A DNA stretch of 64,000 bases from positions 1,898,076 to 1,962,075 of the forward strand of contig NZ_NXGV01000001.1 of NCBI RefSeq assembly GCF_002407605.1, in the 5' to 3' direction. The notes under the pieces are model-generated. The model was not told the origin of the DNA, made no database searches, and saw only the letters and a program-made list of their open reading frames with translations. Shown here piece by piece: positions 23,178-32,503 of the stretch. The position numbers and the translations under genes are program-made. How positions within the stretch are numbered: the first letter of the stretch is position 1; each line of letters starts with the position of its first letter. The stretch is from Marinobacter sp. ANT_B65. Lineage in GTDB: Bacteria > Pseudomonadota > Gammaproteobacteria > Pseudomonadales > Oleiphilaceae.

Positions 23178-25148
23178 TCAGTTAAGCGCCTGCTCCTCAA
23201 GCTCCATCCAACGTTCAATCACTTTTTCCAGACGCTTTTCCGTTTGCTCCAACTCACCCAGTGTAGCCGCAACTTCGTCAGGCGGACCGGCATAGAAGTC
23301 CGGCGACGAAATACGCTCCTGAATACGGACAATGTCCTGCTCCAGGGCCTCGATCTGCCCCGGCAACTGCTCAAGCTCAAGCTTTAGTTTATAGCTCAGT
23401 TTTGATAGTTTGGGCTTGGTACCGCCGCCTTCCGGAGAACCTGAAGCACTCTGTACCTTGCCTGCAGACGAGCTGCTCTCTTTTCCGCTACTACTCTGCC
23501 TGCCGGATTTCGCCGCCTTGTCATGCTTGTCGGGCCGGGCACCACTAGCCTCTGCAGGGAAACAGCCGCCCTGCCGACGCCAGTCACTGTAGCCACCCAC
23601 GTATTCGTGTACGCTTCCCGACCCGTCAAGAAATACAGTTTCGGTTACGACATTATCAAGGAATTCACGGTCGTGACTGATAACAATCACTGTGCCGGCG
23701 AACTCAGCAAGCTGTTCCTCCAGAAGCTCAAGGGTTTCAACATCGAGATCGTTAGTGGGCTCATCGAGAACCAGAATATTCGCAGGCTTGCTGAACAGTT
23801 TTGCCAGCAACAGCCGGGCTCGCTCCCCCCCCGAAAAGACACTGACAGGAGACCGTGCCCGCTCCGGAGTAAAAAGGAACTCCTGCAAGTACCCCAGCAC
23901 GTGCTTACTCTGCCCGTTGATATCAATAAACTCACGACCTTCTGACAGGTTATCAAGTGCATTACGGCTAAGGTCCAGTTCACCACGAAGCTGGTCAAAA
24001 TATGCAACTTTGAGGTTGGTTCCCAGACGAATAACACCCTCTGTCGGCTCCAGGTCTCCCAGAAGTAAACGTACCAGTGTTGTTTTACCCGTTCCGTTTT
24101 CACCCACAAGACCAATCTTGTCGCCCCGAAGCACTGTCAGATTCAGGTTCCGGATAATCGAAGTCCCGTCCGGGTATGCAAAGCCAGCATCAACCGTTTC
24201 GACTACCAGCTTGCCCGAGCGCGCCGCATCCTCGACTGCAAACGTAGCCGTTCCGCCACGAACCCGACGCTGCCGGTGCTCTTCCCGCATTGCCCTGAGC
24301 GCCCTCACCCGCCCCATGTTACGGGTGCGACGGGCCTTGATACCCTGGCGAATCCAGGTCTCTTCCTGCTTCAGTCGTTTGTCAAAAAGTGCGTTTTCCC
24401 TGTCTTCCTCCTCAAGCGCTTTTTCCTTGAGCTCCAGATAGCGGTCATAAGAAGCCGCGAAGCTGACGAGCTTTCCCCGATCCAATTCCACGACGCGGGT
24501 AGCCATGCGCCTTATAAAAGCACGATCGTGACTCACAAACAGCATCGCACCGCGAAACGCACCGAGCGCCTCTTCAAGCCAGGCAATTGCCGGTACGTCC
24601 AGATGGTTGGTGGGCTCGTCCAGTAGCAGAATATCAGGCTCTCCAACGAGCGCGCGGGCAAGAAGCACCCGGCGCTGCCATCCACCAGAGAGCGTATTCA
24701 GCCTCTGATCAGGATCTATACCGTATTGCGCAAGAACTGCTGCAACCTTCTGGTCAAGGCGCCAGCCATCAAGAGCTTCTATGCGCTCCTGCACTTTCAT
24801 CATACGGTCGAGGCTGGCCTCATCTGCATGCTGCGTAAGCGTATGGAATTCGGCTAAAAGCTGACCTGCCTCCGGGAAAGCCCCGGATACAACCTCATAA
24901 GCCGTTCTCGAATCTTCAGTGGGGAGGTTTTGTGGCAATACGGCTAACGCAGCGCCATCCTCAAGACGGATCTTACCTCCATCCGGCAAAACCTCTCCGC
25001 TGACAATCTTGAGCAAGGTTGATTTACCCTCACCATTTCTACCCAGCAAGCACACCCGTTCACCGGCATCAATATTGAGGGATGCCTTATCCAGCAACGG
25101 GTGCATCCCATAGGCCAGGGAAATCGAGTCCAGCGTTAACAATGGCAC
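23178..25148 (-). CDS. uup: ABC-F family ATPase Uup
   Basis: Soluble ATPase with two ABC domains and no membrane part, 656 residues. Walker A motifs are GRNGEGKSTLLK and GENGTGKTTLVR; signature motifs LSGGWQRRVLLARAL and FSGGERARLLLAKLF; Walker B motifs ILLLDEPTNHLD and ILVLDEPTNDLD. The linker between domains is basic and helical (ABC-F type). A Ser/Gly-rich stretch (about 540-575) leads to a C-terminal coiled coil, the mark of Uup rather than EttA or YheS. Uup proteins act on ribosomes or DNA and limit transposon excision in E. coli. It starts eight bases after the MOSC gene. Confidence 0.92.
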   Translation of the reverse strand: MPLLTLDSISLAYGMHPLLDKASLNIDAGERVCLLGRNGEGKSTLLKIVSGEVLPDGGKIRLEDGAALAVLPQNLPTEDSRTAYEVVSGAFPEAGQLLAEFHTLTQHADEASLDRMMKVQERIEALDGWRLDQKVAAVLAQYGIDPDQRLNTLSGGWQRRVLLARALVGEPDILLLDEPTNHLDVPAIAWLEEALGAFRGAMLFVSHDRAFIRRMATRVVELDRGKLVSFAASYDRYLELKEKALEEEDRENALFDKRLKQEETWIRQGIKARRTRNMGRVRALRAMREEHRQRRVRGGTATFAVEDAARSGKLVVETVDAGFAYPDGTSIIRNLNLTVLRGDKIGLVGENGTGKTTLVRLLLGDLEPTEGVIRLGTNLKVAYFDQLRGELDLSRNALDNLSEGREFIDINGQSKHVLGYLQEFLFTPERARSPVSVFSGGERARLLLAKLFSKPANILVLDEPTNDLDVETLELLEEQLAEFAGTVIVISHDREFLDNVVTETVFLDGSGSVHEYVGGYSDWRRQGGCFPAEASGARPDKHDKAAKSGRQSSSGKESSSSAGKVQSASGSPEGGGTKPKLSKLSYKLKLELEQLPGQIEALEQDIVRIQERISSPDFYAGPPDEVAATLGELEQTEKRLEKVIERWMELEEQALN

Positions 25149-25156
25149 TTTGTGGT

Positions 25157-25951
25157 CTACTCCGGTTCAATAACAGTGACGGAATCATCCACATGAATGA
25201 TTCCGGGGGATTCATGAATTGCGTTCTGGCCGAAAATGACACCATCTGCCGTTTTACGGTAGCCAGAAAGCGTTCTTAAAGGTTGCAGACCGGTATCTTT
25301 TATTCCGGTATCCGGGTCAACAGTTGTAAGTACACAGCGGGAGCAAGGCTTTACGATATCAAAGTACTGTGCACCAATCCTGAGTTTGCGCCAACCGTCT
25401 TCCTCCCAGGGAGCCAGACCTTCAACAACAATATTGGGCCGGAATCTGCGCATATCCACTGACACCTCAAGGCGCCCGTTCAGTTCCCCGAGCGACTCCA
25501 GGCTGGTAATCAGAAAAGGGAAACCATCGGCAAAACCTACACGGCGATATTCTGTTACACGCCCGGCATCAACCCGCCGGAACTCCGAGTCCGGCATATA
25601 GACAAAACGCAAGGCTTTACCACAGAAACGACTCAGCGCTTCACTGGCCGAAGACTCTCCGTTCCGGGCCTTCACCCAGTCCCGCCAGACCAGAACGCGC
25701 AGTTCGTCATCAGCTGGACTCAATGTGAAATTACCTTCGCCCGGAATATGGATACTGACACGGCCATCTACAAGCGAGGTAGCAATCCTTGCCAGTTCAG
25801 GAATGGCTCTCTGTGTAACAAAGTTGCGGTCTTCATCAACAATCATCCAACGCCGGTCACCTTTCGGGCCGAAATCATCCATCTCGAAGAACGGAACCTG
25901 AATCCCGGACAAGGACTTGACCGGGTAGATATGAAGCGAGTGAACTTTCAC
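25157..25951 (-). CDS. MOSC domain protein (YcbX-like)
   Basis: Protein of 264 residues with an N-terminal MOSC beta-barrel (MKVHSLHIYPVKSLSG) and a C-terminal MOSC domain with the conserved cysteines in KPCSRCVLTTVDPDTG. Proteins of this family bind the molybdenum cofactor; E. coli YcbX reduces N-hydroxylated bases. The C-terminal ferredoxin domain of long YcbX proteins is absent, so an outside electron donor would be needed. It shares the strand with uup and probably its transcript. Confidence 0.85.
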   Translation of the reverse strand: MKVHSLHIYPVKSLSGIQVPFFEMDDFGPKGDRRWMIVDEDRNFVTQRAIPELARIATSLVDGRVSIHIPGEGNFTLSPADDELRVLVWRDWVKARNGESSASEALSRFCGKALRFVYMPDSEFRRVDAGRVTEYRRVGFADGFPFLITSLESLGELNGRLEVSVDMRRFRPNIVVEGLAPWEEDGWRKLRIGAQYFDIVKPCSRCVLTTVDPDTGIKDTGLQPLRTLSGYRKTADGVIFGQNAIHESPGIIHVDDSVTVIEPE

Positions 25952-26011
25952 AAGGCGCGTCTCCGGAGTTGCGGGTTAATGTTGACGAGGCGGCCCAGTA
26001 TAACCAAAAAC

Positions 26012-26042
26012 AAAAAACCCGACCTCTTTCGAGGCCGGGTTT
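26012..26042 (-). terminator. terminator after tRNA-Gly
   Basis: AAACCCGACCTC and GAGGCCGGGTTT pair over 12 positions (one pair U-G in leftward RNA) with a TTTC loop, followed by a six-base T run. It lies eight bases past the tRNA. Confidence 0.9.
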
Positions 26043-26050
26043 CCGGAATC

Positions 26051-26126
<76 letters not shown>

Positions 26127-26160
26127 AGTGTTGATTGGCTTGCGCCGACAACGGAAACGT

Positions 26161-26188
26161 ATTCTACGCATTCAGCTCCGTTCGTCAA
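26161..26188 (-). promoter_or_regulatory. promoter of tRNA-Gly
   Basis: Read leftward: TTGACG (26183-26188), 16-base spacer, TAGAAT (26161-26166), about 35 bases before the tRNA 5' end. Confidence 0.7.
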
Positions 26189-26206
26189 CCTCAATTTGAG
26201 ACTTTT

Positions 26207-26809
26207 TTACTGTCCAAAGCGACGAGCCGAACCCAGATAGTCCTTTTCAGCATCCGTGGACAACCGCCCGAGGGCCTGATTTCTGTGGGGGAAGCGACCA
26301 AAACGCTCGATAATTTCTTTGTGATCCAGCGCAGACTGCAAGAAGCTTTTCATAAAGCCCTGCAGCATTCCCGATGTTGAAGCCACCAACTGCTCATAAC
26401 ATTCGACGGACAGAGCCTGGTCTTCAAGACGCTCGGCATGCTCCAACGGCATATAGATAAATGCTCGCTGAACCGGGGGTAGAGACATATCGTGGCCTTT
26501 GCGCATAGCTTCTTTGCAGAGTCTGTTGGCCAGTTTATCCTGCTCAAAAGCCATAACACTGCCCCGGAATATATTCCTGGAGAACTGATCAAGCAGGATT
26601 ATCTCCGCAAGACTCCCGCCTGCCGCCTTGCGCCAGTGGTCAAGGCCCTGCTCAGACGCAAACAGAACCATCGAAAGAAACCGTCGCCGTATTTCCTGAT
26701 CAAACCTCTTGCTTGAACGAAACCAGCGGTTGCGATGAAGGCTGTCAGGCAAGCCGTGTTCATCAAAATCTCCAAACCAGAAATCCAGAATCTCTTTCCA
26801 ATCGAACAT
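26207..26809 (-). CDS. DUF924 family protein
   Basis: Helical protein of 200 residues in the DUF924 family. Family marks are WKEILDFWFGD at the N-terminus, LLDQFSRNIFRG in the middle and RFGRFPHRNQALGR near the C-terminus. The fold resembles tetratricopeptide proteins; no activity is established. It lies next to tRNA-Gly and diverges from the CbiX-like gene. Confidence 0.88.
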   Translation of the reverse strand: MFDWKEILDFWFGDFDEHGLPDSLHRNRWFRSSKRFDQEIRRRFLSMVLFASEQGLDHWRKAAGGSLAEIILLDQFSRNIFRGSVMAFEQDKLANRLCKEAMRKGHDMSLPPVQRAFIYMPLEHAERLEDQALSVECYEQLVASTSGMLQGFMKSFLQSALDHKEIIERFGRFPHRNQALGRLSTDAEKDYLGSARRFGQ

Positions 26810-26911
26810 TAGAATACACCCTGTTATCTTGATTATCTGGACAGGCAGAGAATAACGGCCCGGAACTCAAATTACGACAGTCACTTTCAACACCACTATT
26901 CAGGAGCGTTA

Positions 26912-27289
26912 ATGAACAGCCGTTGCATTATTCTGTTAGCACATGGCAGCAGCGACAAGCGCTGGTGTGACACCTTTGAAGCCCTTGCAGAGCCAACCCT
27001 CAAAGGCATAAGCAACTCCAGAATTGCCTACATGGAACTGGCAGAGCCGTCCCTGGAATCGGTGATTCATGACGGGGTTGCCGCGGGCACCCGTGAATTT
27101 ACCATCGTCCCCCTGTTTCTGGCAGCCGGGCGCCACCTGCGCAAAGACGTACCGGCCATGATAGAAGAGCTGGAACGGGCCACAGGAGCCAGCGTTCTGC
27201 TCACCCCCCCTATCGGAGACAACCCTCTGCTAGGCCTGGCGATCAAGGACATAGTCGCTCATCAACTGGATCAGGGCGACGACCAATAA
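26912..27289 (+). CDS. short CbiX-type sirohydrochlorin chelatase family protein
   Basis: Single-domain chelatase-like protein of 125 residues, beginning MNSRCIILLAHGSSDKRW after a CAGGAG site. The metal-binding histidine in LLAHGSSD and the second in FLAAGRHLRKDVPAM match CbiX-small proteins, which put cobalt or iron into sirohydrochlorin as homodimers. No other tetrapyrrole gene is nearby, so the metal and pathway (sirohaem or cobalamin) stay open. It is 11 bases from the next gene and probably co-transcribed. Confidence 0.82.
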   Translation: MNSRCIILLAHGSSDKRWCDTFEALAEPTLKGISNSRIAYMELAEPSLESVIHDGVAAGTREFTIVPLFLAAGRHLRKDVPAMIEELERATGASVLLTPPIGDNPLLGLAIKDIVAHQLDQGDDQ

Positions 27290-27300
27290 GGAAAAGAGCC

Positions 27301-28203
27301 ATGAACAAGCGTGTACTGATTACAGGCGGCACGGGATTTATCGGCAACGTACTGTGCCGCGAGTTACTGACAAGAGGCTATAAACTATCAGTACTGAGCC
27401 GACAGCCTGCAAGTAAGGTGCAATCAGTGTGCGGCCCGGTAGAGGTCATCACTGATCTTGAGCACCTCAGATCCCACAAGGGCTATAGTGCAGTAATCAA
27501 TCTTGCAGGCGAAGGCATTGCAGACAAGCGATGGTCTGATGAGCGGAAACAGGTTCTGCGCGATAGCCGCATACGCCTCACCACAACCCTGACAGAGATC
27601 ATTACCAGCTGGGCACAGTTGCCAGAGGTACTGATTTCCGGTTCAGCCGTTGGTTTTTACGGCGACCAGGGCAGTACAGTGGTAACCGAAGCTACTGCAC
27701 CTCACGATGAGTTTACCCACCAGTTGTGCAAAGACTGGGAAAACGCAGCCCTTGAGTCAGGCTCACACAATGTACGCGTGTGCCTGTCGAGAACAGGGGT
27801 CGTTGTCGGCTCCGGAGGAGGCTTTCTGCAGCGAATGATTGTCCCTTTCAAATTAGGTCTGGGCGGACGTCTTGGGAATGGCCATCAATATATGCCGTGG
27901 ATTCACCGCAATGATGTTGTTGCAGCACTTATCTGGATGCTGGAAACACCGGAGGCGTCAGGAGCATACAATGTGGTAAGCCCGGCTCCTGTTACAAACA
28001 GGGATTTTACAAGCTGCCTGGCAGATGTGCTCAGACGTCCGGCAATATTTCCTGTTCCGGCGCTGATTCTTGAAACTGCTTTTGGAGAAATGTCACGCCT
28101 TTTACTCACCGGGCAGCAGGCAATCCCGGCAAGGCTCACAGATTCCGGGTTTGTATTCGAGCTCCCTTCACTGGAGCTGGCGCTTAAAGAGGCTACAGGT
28201 TAA
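27301..28203 (+). CDS. TIGR01777 family NAD-dependent epimerase/dehydratase (YfcH-like)
   Basis: Extended short-chain dehydrogenase fold of 300 residues. It starts MNKRVLITGGTGFIGNVLCR with the Gly-rich nucleotide motif, has AVINLAGEGIADKRW and the SGSAVGFYG strand with the catalytic-type Tyr, and ends in the DUF1731-type C-terminal segment (LLLTGQQAIPARL). GGAAAAG acts as the ribosome site. Substrate unknown; E. coli YfcH and plant relatives affect cell division. Confidence 0.88.
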   Translation: MNKRVLITGGTGFIGNVLCRELLTRGYKLSVLSRQPASKVQSVCGPVEVITDLEHLRSHKGYSAVINLAGEGIADKRWSDERKQVLRDSRIRLTTTLTEIITSWAQLPEVLISGSAVGFYGDQGSTVVTEATAPHDEFTHQLCKDWENAALESGSHNVRVCLSRTGVVVGSGGGFLQRMIVPFKLGLGGRLGNGHQYMPWIHRNDVVAALIWMLETPEASGAYNVVSPAPVTNRDFTSCLADVLRRPAIFPVPALILETAFGEMSRLLLTGQQAIPARLTDSGFVFELPSLELALKEATG

Positions 28204-28227
28204 AAACAAACTTTTTGAATAAAAGCG

Positions 28228-28256
28228 TTGACAGGTGGAAGGGGCTTTCTTAATAT
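28228..28256 (+). promoter_or_regulatory. promoter of tRNA-Glu
   Basis: TTGACA (28228-28233), exactly 17 bases, TAATAT (28251-28256), followed by a GC-rich discriminator. That is typical of stable-RNA promoters under stringent control. The tRNA begins 39 bases later. Confidence 0.85.
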
Positions 28257-28294
28257 ACGCGCCACCTCGACGAGGCATTGTTTTGAAGCGTTGC

Positions 28295-28370
28295 GTCCCC
28301 TTCGTCTAGTGGCCTAGGACTCCGCCCTTTCACGGCGGCAACAGGGGTTCGAACCCCCTAGGGGACGCCA
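28295..28370 (+). tRNA. tRNA-Glu (TTC)
   Basis: A 76-base cloverleaf: acceptor GTCCCCT pairs with AGGGGAC, anticodon arm CCGCC-CTTTCAC-GGCGG gives anticodon TTC, T arm AGGGG-TTCGAAC-CCCCT, and GCCA is encoded at the end. Confidence 0.97.
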
Positions 28371-28417
28371 TTTCCGCTTCACAGATTTACAAGCACGGAA
28401 ATGAAAGTCTACTGTAG

Positions 28418-28445
28418 TGACAGATGGCCTAGCCGGCCTCTGTCA
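28418..28445 (-). terminator. stem-loop at the end of the small membrane-protein gene
   Basis: TGACAGA pairs with TCTGTCA, and inside it GGCC with GGCC, giving an 11-bp stem with one bulge. No T run follows, so termination is possible but unproven; mRNA protection is an alternative. Confidence 0.45.
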
Positions 28446-28598
28446 AGCAGTCTTTCCTCCAGTTTTCAGTTGTTTCTTTTGTTCATCCCCTCCATGGGTC
28501 TTCTGATCACGCATTATGAAGATACCCACACCAACAAAGAATACAACCATCAGCAATACAGTTGCGATACCTGCGATAACCACTGCGTCCATATACAT
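28443..28598 (-). CDS. small single-pass membrane protein, unknown
   Basis: A 51-residue protein beginning MYMDAVVIAG, with AGGAG seven bases before its ATG. One membrane helix spans about residues 4-29 (VVIAGIATVLLMVVFFVGVG), and then a charged tail rich in Lys, Gln and Gly (IMRDQKTHGGDEQKKQ). No family is recognised; size and layout recall small respiratory-complex subunits such as CcoQ, but that is only a resemblance. The stop codon lies inside a strong stem (28418-28445) that may end the transcript. Confidence 0.68.
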   Translation of the reverse strand: MYMDAVVIAGIATVLLMVVFFVGVGIFIMRDQKTHGGDEQKKQLKTGGKTA

Positions 28599-28844
28599 AG
28601 TTCTGCTCCTGCCCTATATCAAACTTGATTAAGCTCAGGTTACGTTACCGCCTAATATCCATATTGATCTGCGTCAATGGATGACATCACTCGTAAAATT
28701 GAATTATTCAGAAAACCTCGAAGCGCGCATGTTTCTCTCCAATTCTCGCGTATTTGCAAGGAATTCGAAGAGCGGGGCTGATATAGTTCGTTAGTGAGAG
28801 ACTGCCTGCTTTTATCAACCGGCTTGGATGGCTGAAGTTACAAG

Positions 28845-31262
28845 ATGCCAAAACTAACGACGCGTCTTCAACGTTTCCGTACGGGCTCTCCCCTGTCTTT
28901 CAGACTGCTTGCCTGGATACTTCTCTTCAGCTCTGCTTTTTCCCTTATAGCCTCTGCTATTCAGATCTATTCCGACTATCGAAAAGATCTTGTCCAGATT
29001 GAGGGCCGTATGCAGGTAGTTGAGTCGGGGTATGCATCCAGTCTCACCAGAAGTCTCTGGGCCCTCGATAAAAAACTGCTTCAGACTCAAATGGAGGGCA
29101 TTCTCAGCCTTCCCGACGTGATTCATATACGACTGGGCATTGAACCCGACTCTGAACTGGTAATGGGTGAGATACCGCGCGGAGCTGACACCCTGTCACA
29201 CAAGTTCGACCTTGTTTACCTGGGTGAAGGGTCGCTCAAGCTGGGTGAACTCACGGTAACAGCCAGTCTCGAGCGCGTTTACCAGGAGATGAAAGTAAAG
29301 GTTGGCATCATATTGGCCACCGAGTTCCTCAAGACTTTTTTCGTATCCATACTGATTATCTTGGTTTTCCAGCATTTCGTTACCCGCCACCTGACGACCA
29401 TGGCTAACTATGCGAAAGACTTTTCGCTGACGAACCTCAGTACGCCGCTCACCCTCGACCGCCCCGACTCACCCTCACACCGTAATGATGAGATCGGCCG
29501 CGTAACCGAAGCATTCAACCAGATGCGTGAACGGCTGAACGATGATATCGAACGCCAGGAACGGGACGCCGCAGAAATCCATAAATTTTCCAAGGCGATT
29601 GAGCAAAGCCCCTCTTCCGTTGTCATTTGTGACCGCCAGTGGCGCGTCGAGTTTGCAAACCACAAGTTCACCCAGCTTACCGGTTATAACGCTAAGTCCA
29701 TCGTCGGCCGGCACCCTGGCGCCTTAAGCGATGACAATCTGGAAAACCGTGACAGTCGCCATCTGTGGCAGTCTATTCGGTTACAGGTTCAGCGGGTTGG
29801 TGTCTGGCAGGGCGAGGTCAACAGCGTGCGACGTAACGGGGAGCGGTTCTGGGAACAGCTGATCGTTACACCAATAAAAGACAGTGCCGGCGATACCACG
29901 GGCTACCTCATTCTCGGTGAGGATATCAGTATCCGAAAGCGTTACGAGCAGCAGCTGTTGCGGCAGGCAAACTACGACATCCTGACCGGCCTGCCCAACC
30001 GGATGCTTGCTCTGGACCGGCTCAAACTGGCCCTGGCTCAGGCCCGGCGCGAGAACTCCATGGTTGGCGTCATGTTTCTGGACCTTGATAACTTCAAGCA
30101 CATTAACGACACACTGGGCCATGACGCCGGTGATAATCTGCTGATAGAAGCAGCCAGAAGAATCTCCAGCTGCCTGCGCGGAACCAGCACAGTGGCCCGG
30201 CTCGGGGGTGATGAATTCCTGGTTATACTTCCGGGCCTTGCCGGCCCCGAATCTTCCTCCCAGGTTGCCGAACGCATTTTGAATACCTTTGCTCCGGCCT
30301 ACTCCCTGAATGGTCAGGAAGTGTTTGTTACAACCAGCATAGGCATTGCCGTATACCCTACGGATTCTGACAACAGCGGCACCCTTCTGCAGCACGCTGA
30401 TGCAGCCATGTACCAGGCAAAACACCAGGGGAAGAGCTCCTTTGCGCATTTCACACCGGAAATGTCAGAGATTTCCCACGAGCGCCTGCAAATGGAATCA
30501 CGTATGCGGCGAGCTCTCGAACTACAGGAGATGGAAATCTACTTTCAGCCAATCGTGGATACAGCTACCGGCAAACTGCAGGGAGCCGAAGCACTATTAC
30601 GCTGGAATAACCCGGTTATGGGCATGATTATGCCTGACCGCTTTATCCCGCTGGCTGAAGAGACCGGCCTGATTATCCCCATCGGTGAATGGGTTCTTGA
30701 ACAAGCTTGCCATGCCGCAACCAGCTGGCAAGCGATAGCCGGTCGGGACATCGGCATATCAGTGAACGTCTCCCCGCGCCAGTTCCGCGACCCCGGCTTT
30801 ACCAATGCAGTCATGCGGGCTCTATCCAACAATGATCTGGCTCCCGAGAGGCTGGAGCTCGAAATCACTGAACGCCTGCTTCTCGACAACTCAATAGAAA
30901 CAGCAGATATTCTCAGAAACCTGGACCGAGCAGGGGTACGCCTGTCAGTAGATGACTTCGGTACTGGTTACTCCGCCCTCAGCTATCTCAAGAGCTACCC
31001 CTTCGATACACTCAAGATCGACAAGTCATTTGTCCAGGATGTGATGAAAGAGCCTGAAGATGCGGCTCTTGTACGTGCCATTATCAATATGGCTCACAGC
31101 CTCGGTTTGACCATAATAGCCGAAGGCGTTGAGGACGAGGCTCAGACAGAGTTCCTGAAGCAGGAAGGGTGTGATTGTGCCCAAGGCTATTTTTATAGCC
31201 GCCCTCTCCCGGCCATTGAGTTTACTGAGTGGCTGAAAGCTAATCATCGAGTACAAACCTGA
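28845..31262 (+). CDS. membrane PAS-GGDEF-EAL protein (cyclic-di-GMP turnover)
   Basis: Inner-membrane signalling protein of 805 residues. In order: membrane helix (21-42), small periplasmic sensor (43-154), second helix (155-178), HAMP (179-235), PAS (245-365), GGDEF domain with an intact GGDEF at 454-458, and EAL domain with EAL at 582-584, the metal-binding E of LEITERLL and DDFGTGYS at 703-710. Both catalytic motif sets look complete, so it may be a cyclase, a phosphodiesterase or both. The usual RxxD inhibitory site before GGDEF reads RGTS, so product inhibition may be lost. ackA starts 21 bases later. Confidence 0.93.
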   Translation: MPKLTTRLQRFRTGSPLSFRLLAWILLFSSAFSLIASAIQIYSDYRKDLVQIEGRMQVVESGYASSLTRSLWALDKKLLQTQMEGILSLPDVIHIRLGIEPDSELVMGEIPRGADTLSHKFDLVYLGEGSLKLGELTVTASLERVYQEMKVKVGIILATEFLKTFFVSILIILVFQHFVTRHLTTMANYAKDFSLTNLSTPLTLDRPDSPSHRNDEIGRVTEAFNQMRERLNDDIERQERDAAEIHKFSKAIEQSPSSVVICDRQWRVEFANHKFTQLTGYNAKSIVGRHPGALSDDNLENRDSRHLWQSIRLQVQRVGVWQGEVNSVRRNGERFWEQLIVTPIKDSAGDTTGYLILGEDISIRKRYEQQLLRQANYDILTGLPNRMLALDRLKLALAQARRENSMVGVMFLDLDNFKHINDTLGHDAGDNLLIEAARRISSCLRGTSTVARLGGDEFLVILPGLAGPESSSQVAERILNTFAPAYSLNGQEVFVTTSIGIAVYPTDSDNSGTLLQHADAAMYQAKHQGKSSFAHFTPEMSEISHERLQMESRMRRALELQEMEIYFQPIVDTATGKLQGAEALLRWNNPVMGMIMPDRFIPLAEETGLIIPIGEWVLEQACHAATSWQAIAGRDIGISVNVSPRQFRDPGFTNAVMRALSNNDLAPERLELEITERLLLDNSIETADILRNLDRAGVRLSVDDFGTGYSALSYLKSYPFDTLKIDKSFVQDVMKEPEDAALVRAIINMAHSLGLTIIAEGVEDEAQTEFLKQEGCDCAQGYFYSRPLPAIEFTEWLKANHRVQT

Positions 31263-31283
31263 CATTCGGGGAACTGTGGGAAC

Positions 31284-32471
31284 ATGAAACAATCCGTTCT
31301 TGTTGTTAACTGTGGCAGTTCATCGCTGAAACTCGCCCTGTTCGACGAAAATGAAAACGAACTTGCATCGGCAAAAGCAGAACGCCTCAACGAGACGGAT
31401 GCGTTTGCCGGAATTGATGGCGATAACCTCACTATTGCACTCCCGGCCGGCGCCAGTCACAGACAAGCCTTACAGGCACTGGTTACGGCTTTACGTGAAA
31501 GGCAATTGATGACCGACGCCCCGGCGTCTGTCGGGCACCGGGTTGTACATGGGGGAGAAACCTTTCGTGAAGCAGTTCTGGTCAACAACAGCGTGATCAA
31601 GGGTATCAACCGCTGCGCAGGACTTGCGCCCCTGCATAACCCGGTTAACATTGCAGGAATTGAAGCAACCGGGGAACTGTTTCCAGACACCCCGCAAGTC
31701 GCAGTGTTCGATACGGCTTATCATCAGACACTTGCTCCGCGAGCATACCTCTACGCACTTCCTGAAGCTTACTATCGTGACTGGAGCGTGCGTCGGTACG
31801 GGTTCCATGGCATAAGCCACTTTTTTATGGCGAATGAGGCCGCCCGCCGGCTTGGGAAAACACCTGCGACAACATCCATTATTTCAGCACACCTGGGTAA
31901 CGGGTGCAGCATTTGCGCCATTAAAGACGGGCTAAGCGTCGATACAAGCATGGGGCTCACCCCTCTCGAAGGACTGGTCATGGGCACCCGCAGTGGCGAT
32001 GTTGACCCAGGACTTTTTGAATACCTCAGCACCCAGGGCGTTTCTTTGAAAGAGGTACACAAAGTACTGAATCATGAGAGCGGGCTGCTCGGGATTTCTG
32101 GCCAGACCAATGATATGAGAACTCTTTGCGACCTGGCAGATCATGGCCATGAACCTTCAGCCCTCGCCATTGAGATATTTTGCTTTCGTCTGGCGAAATA
32201 CGTAGGCGCCATGATGGCTTCGCTGAGCCATCTGGATGCACTGGTATTCACAGGTGGTATCGGGGAAAACAGCAGCCGGGTACGGAAAAAAACCCTCAGC
32301 CATCTGGGACTGCTTGGATTTAATCTTGATACAGACATGAATGAGCATCACGGTGGATACACTGATGGCAGAATAGACACTGCCGATTCCCGCTTCCCTG
32401 TACTGGTTATACCTACCAACGAAGAACTTGTAATCGCCCGCGAGGCCAGGCGTCTGGCCACCAGTATTTAA
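31284..32471 (+). CDS. ackA: acetate kinase
   Basis: Makes ATP and acetate from acetyl phosphate, reversibly. The 395-residue protein has NCGSSSLKLALFD at the start, GHRVVHGGE, FDTAYHQTL, the phosphate loop HLGNGCSICAIKDG, the active-site stretch DTSMGLTPLEGLVMGTRSGD and the adenosine motif FTGGIGENS. It begins 21 bases after the GGDEF-EAL gene and lies 32 bases before pta, so the three probably share a transcript. Confidence 0.97.
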   Translation: MKQSVLVVNCGSSSLKLALFDENENELASAKAERLNETDAFAGIDGDNLTIALPAGASHRQALQALVTALRERQLMTDAPASVGHRVVHGGETFREAVLVNNSVIKGINRCAGLAPLHNPVNIAGIEATGELFPDTPQVAVFDTAYHQTLAPRAYLYALPEAYYRDWSVRRYGFHGISHFFMANEAARRLGKTPATTSIISAHLGNGCSICAIKDGLSVDTSMGLTPLEGLVMGTRSGDVDPGLFEYLSTQGVSLKEVHKVLNHESGLLGISGQTNDMRTLCDLADHGHEPSALAIEIFCFRLAKYVGAMMASLSHLDALVFTGGIGENSSRVRKKTLSHLGLLGFNLDTDMNEHHGGYTDGRIDTADSRFPVLVIPTNEELVIAREARRLATSI

Positions 32472-32503
32472 AGAACTGCCTGCAAATCTATCTGGAACTC
32501 ACT

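Noticed and set aside
28401..28628. 75-codon plus-strand frame after tRNA-Glu
   Set aside because: It lies opposite the small membrane-protein gene, which has a much better ribosome site and a sensible membrane helix; the plus frame has neither.
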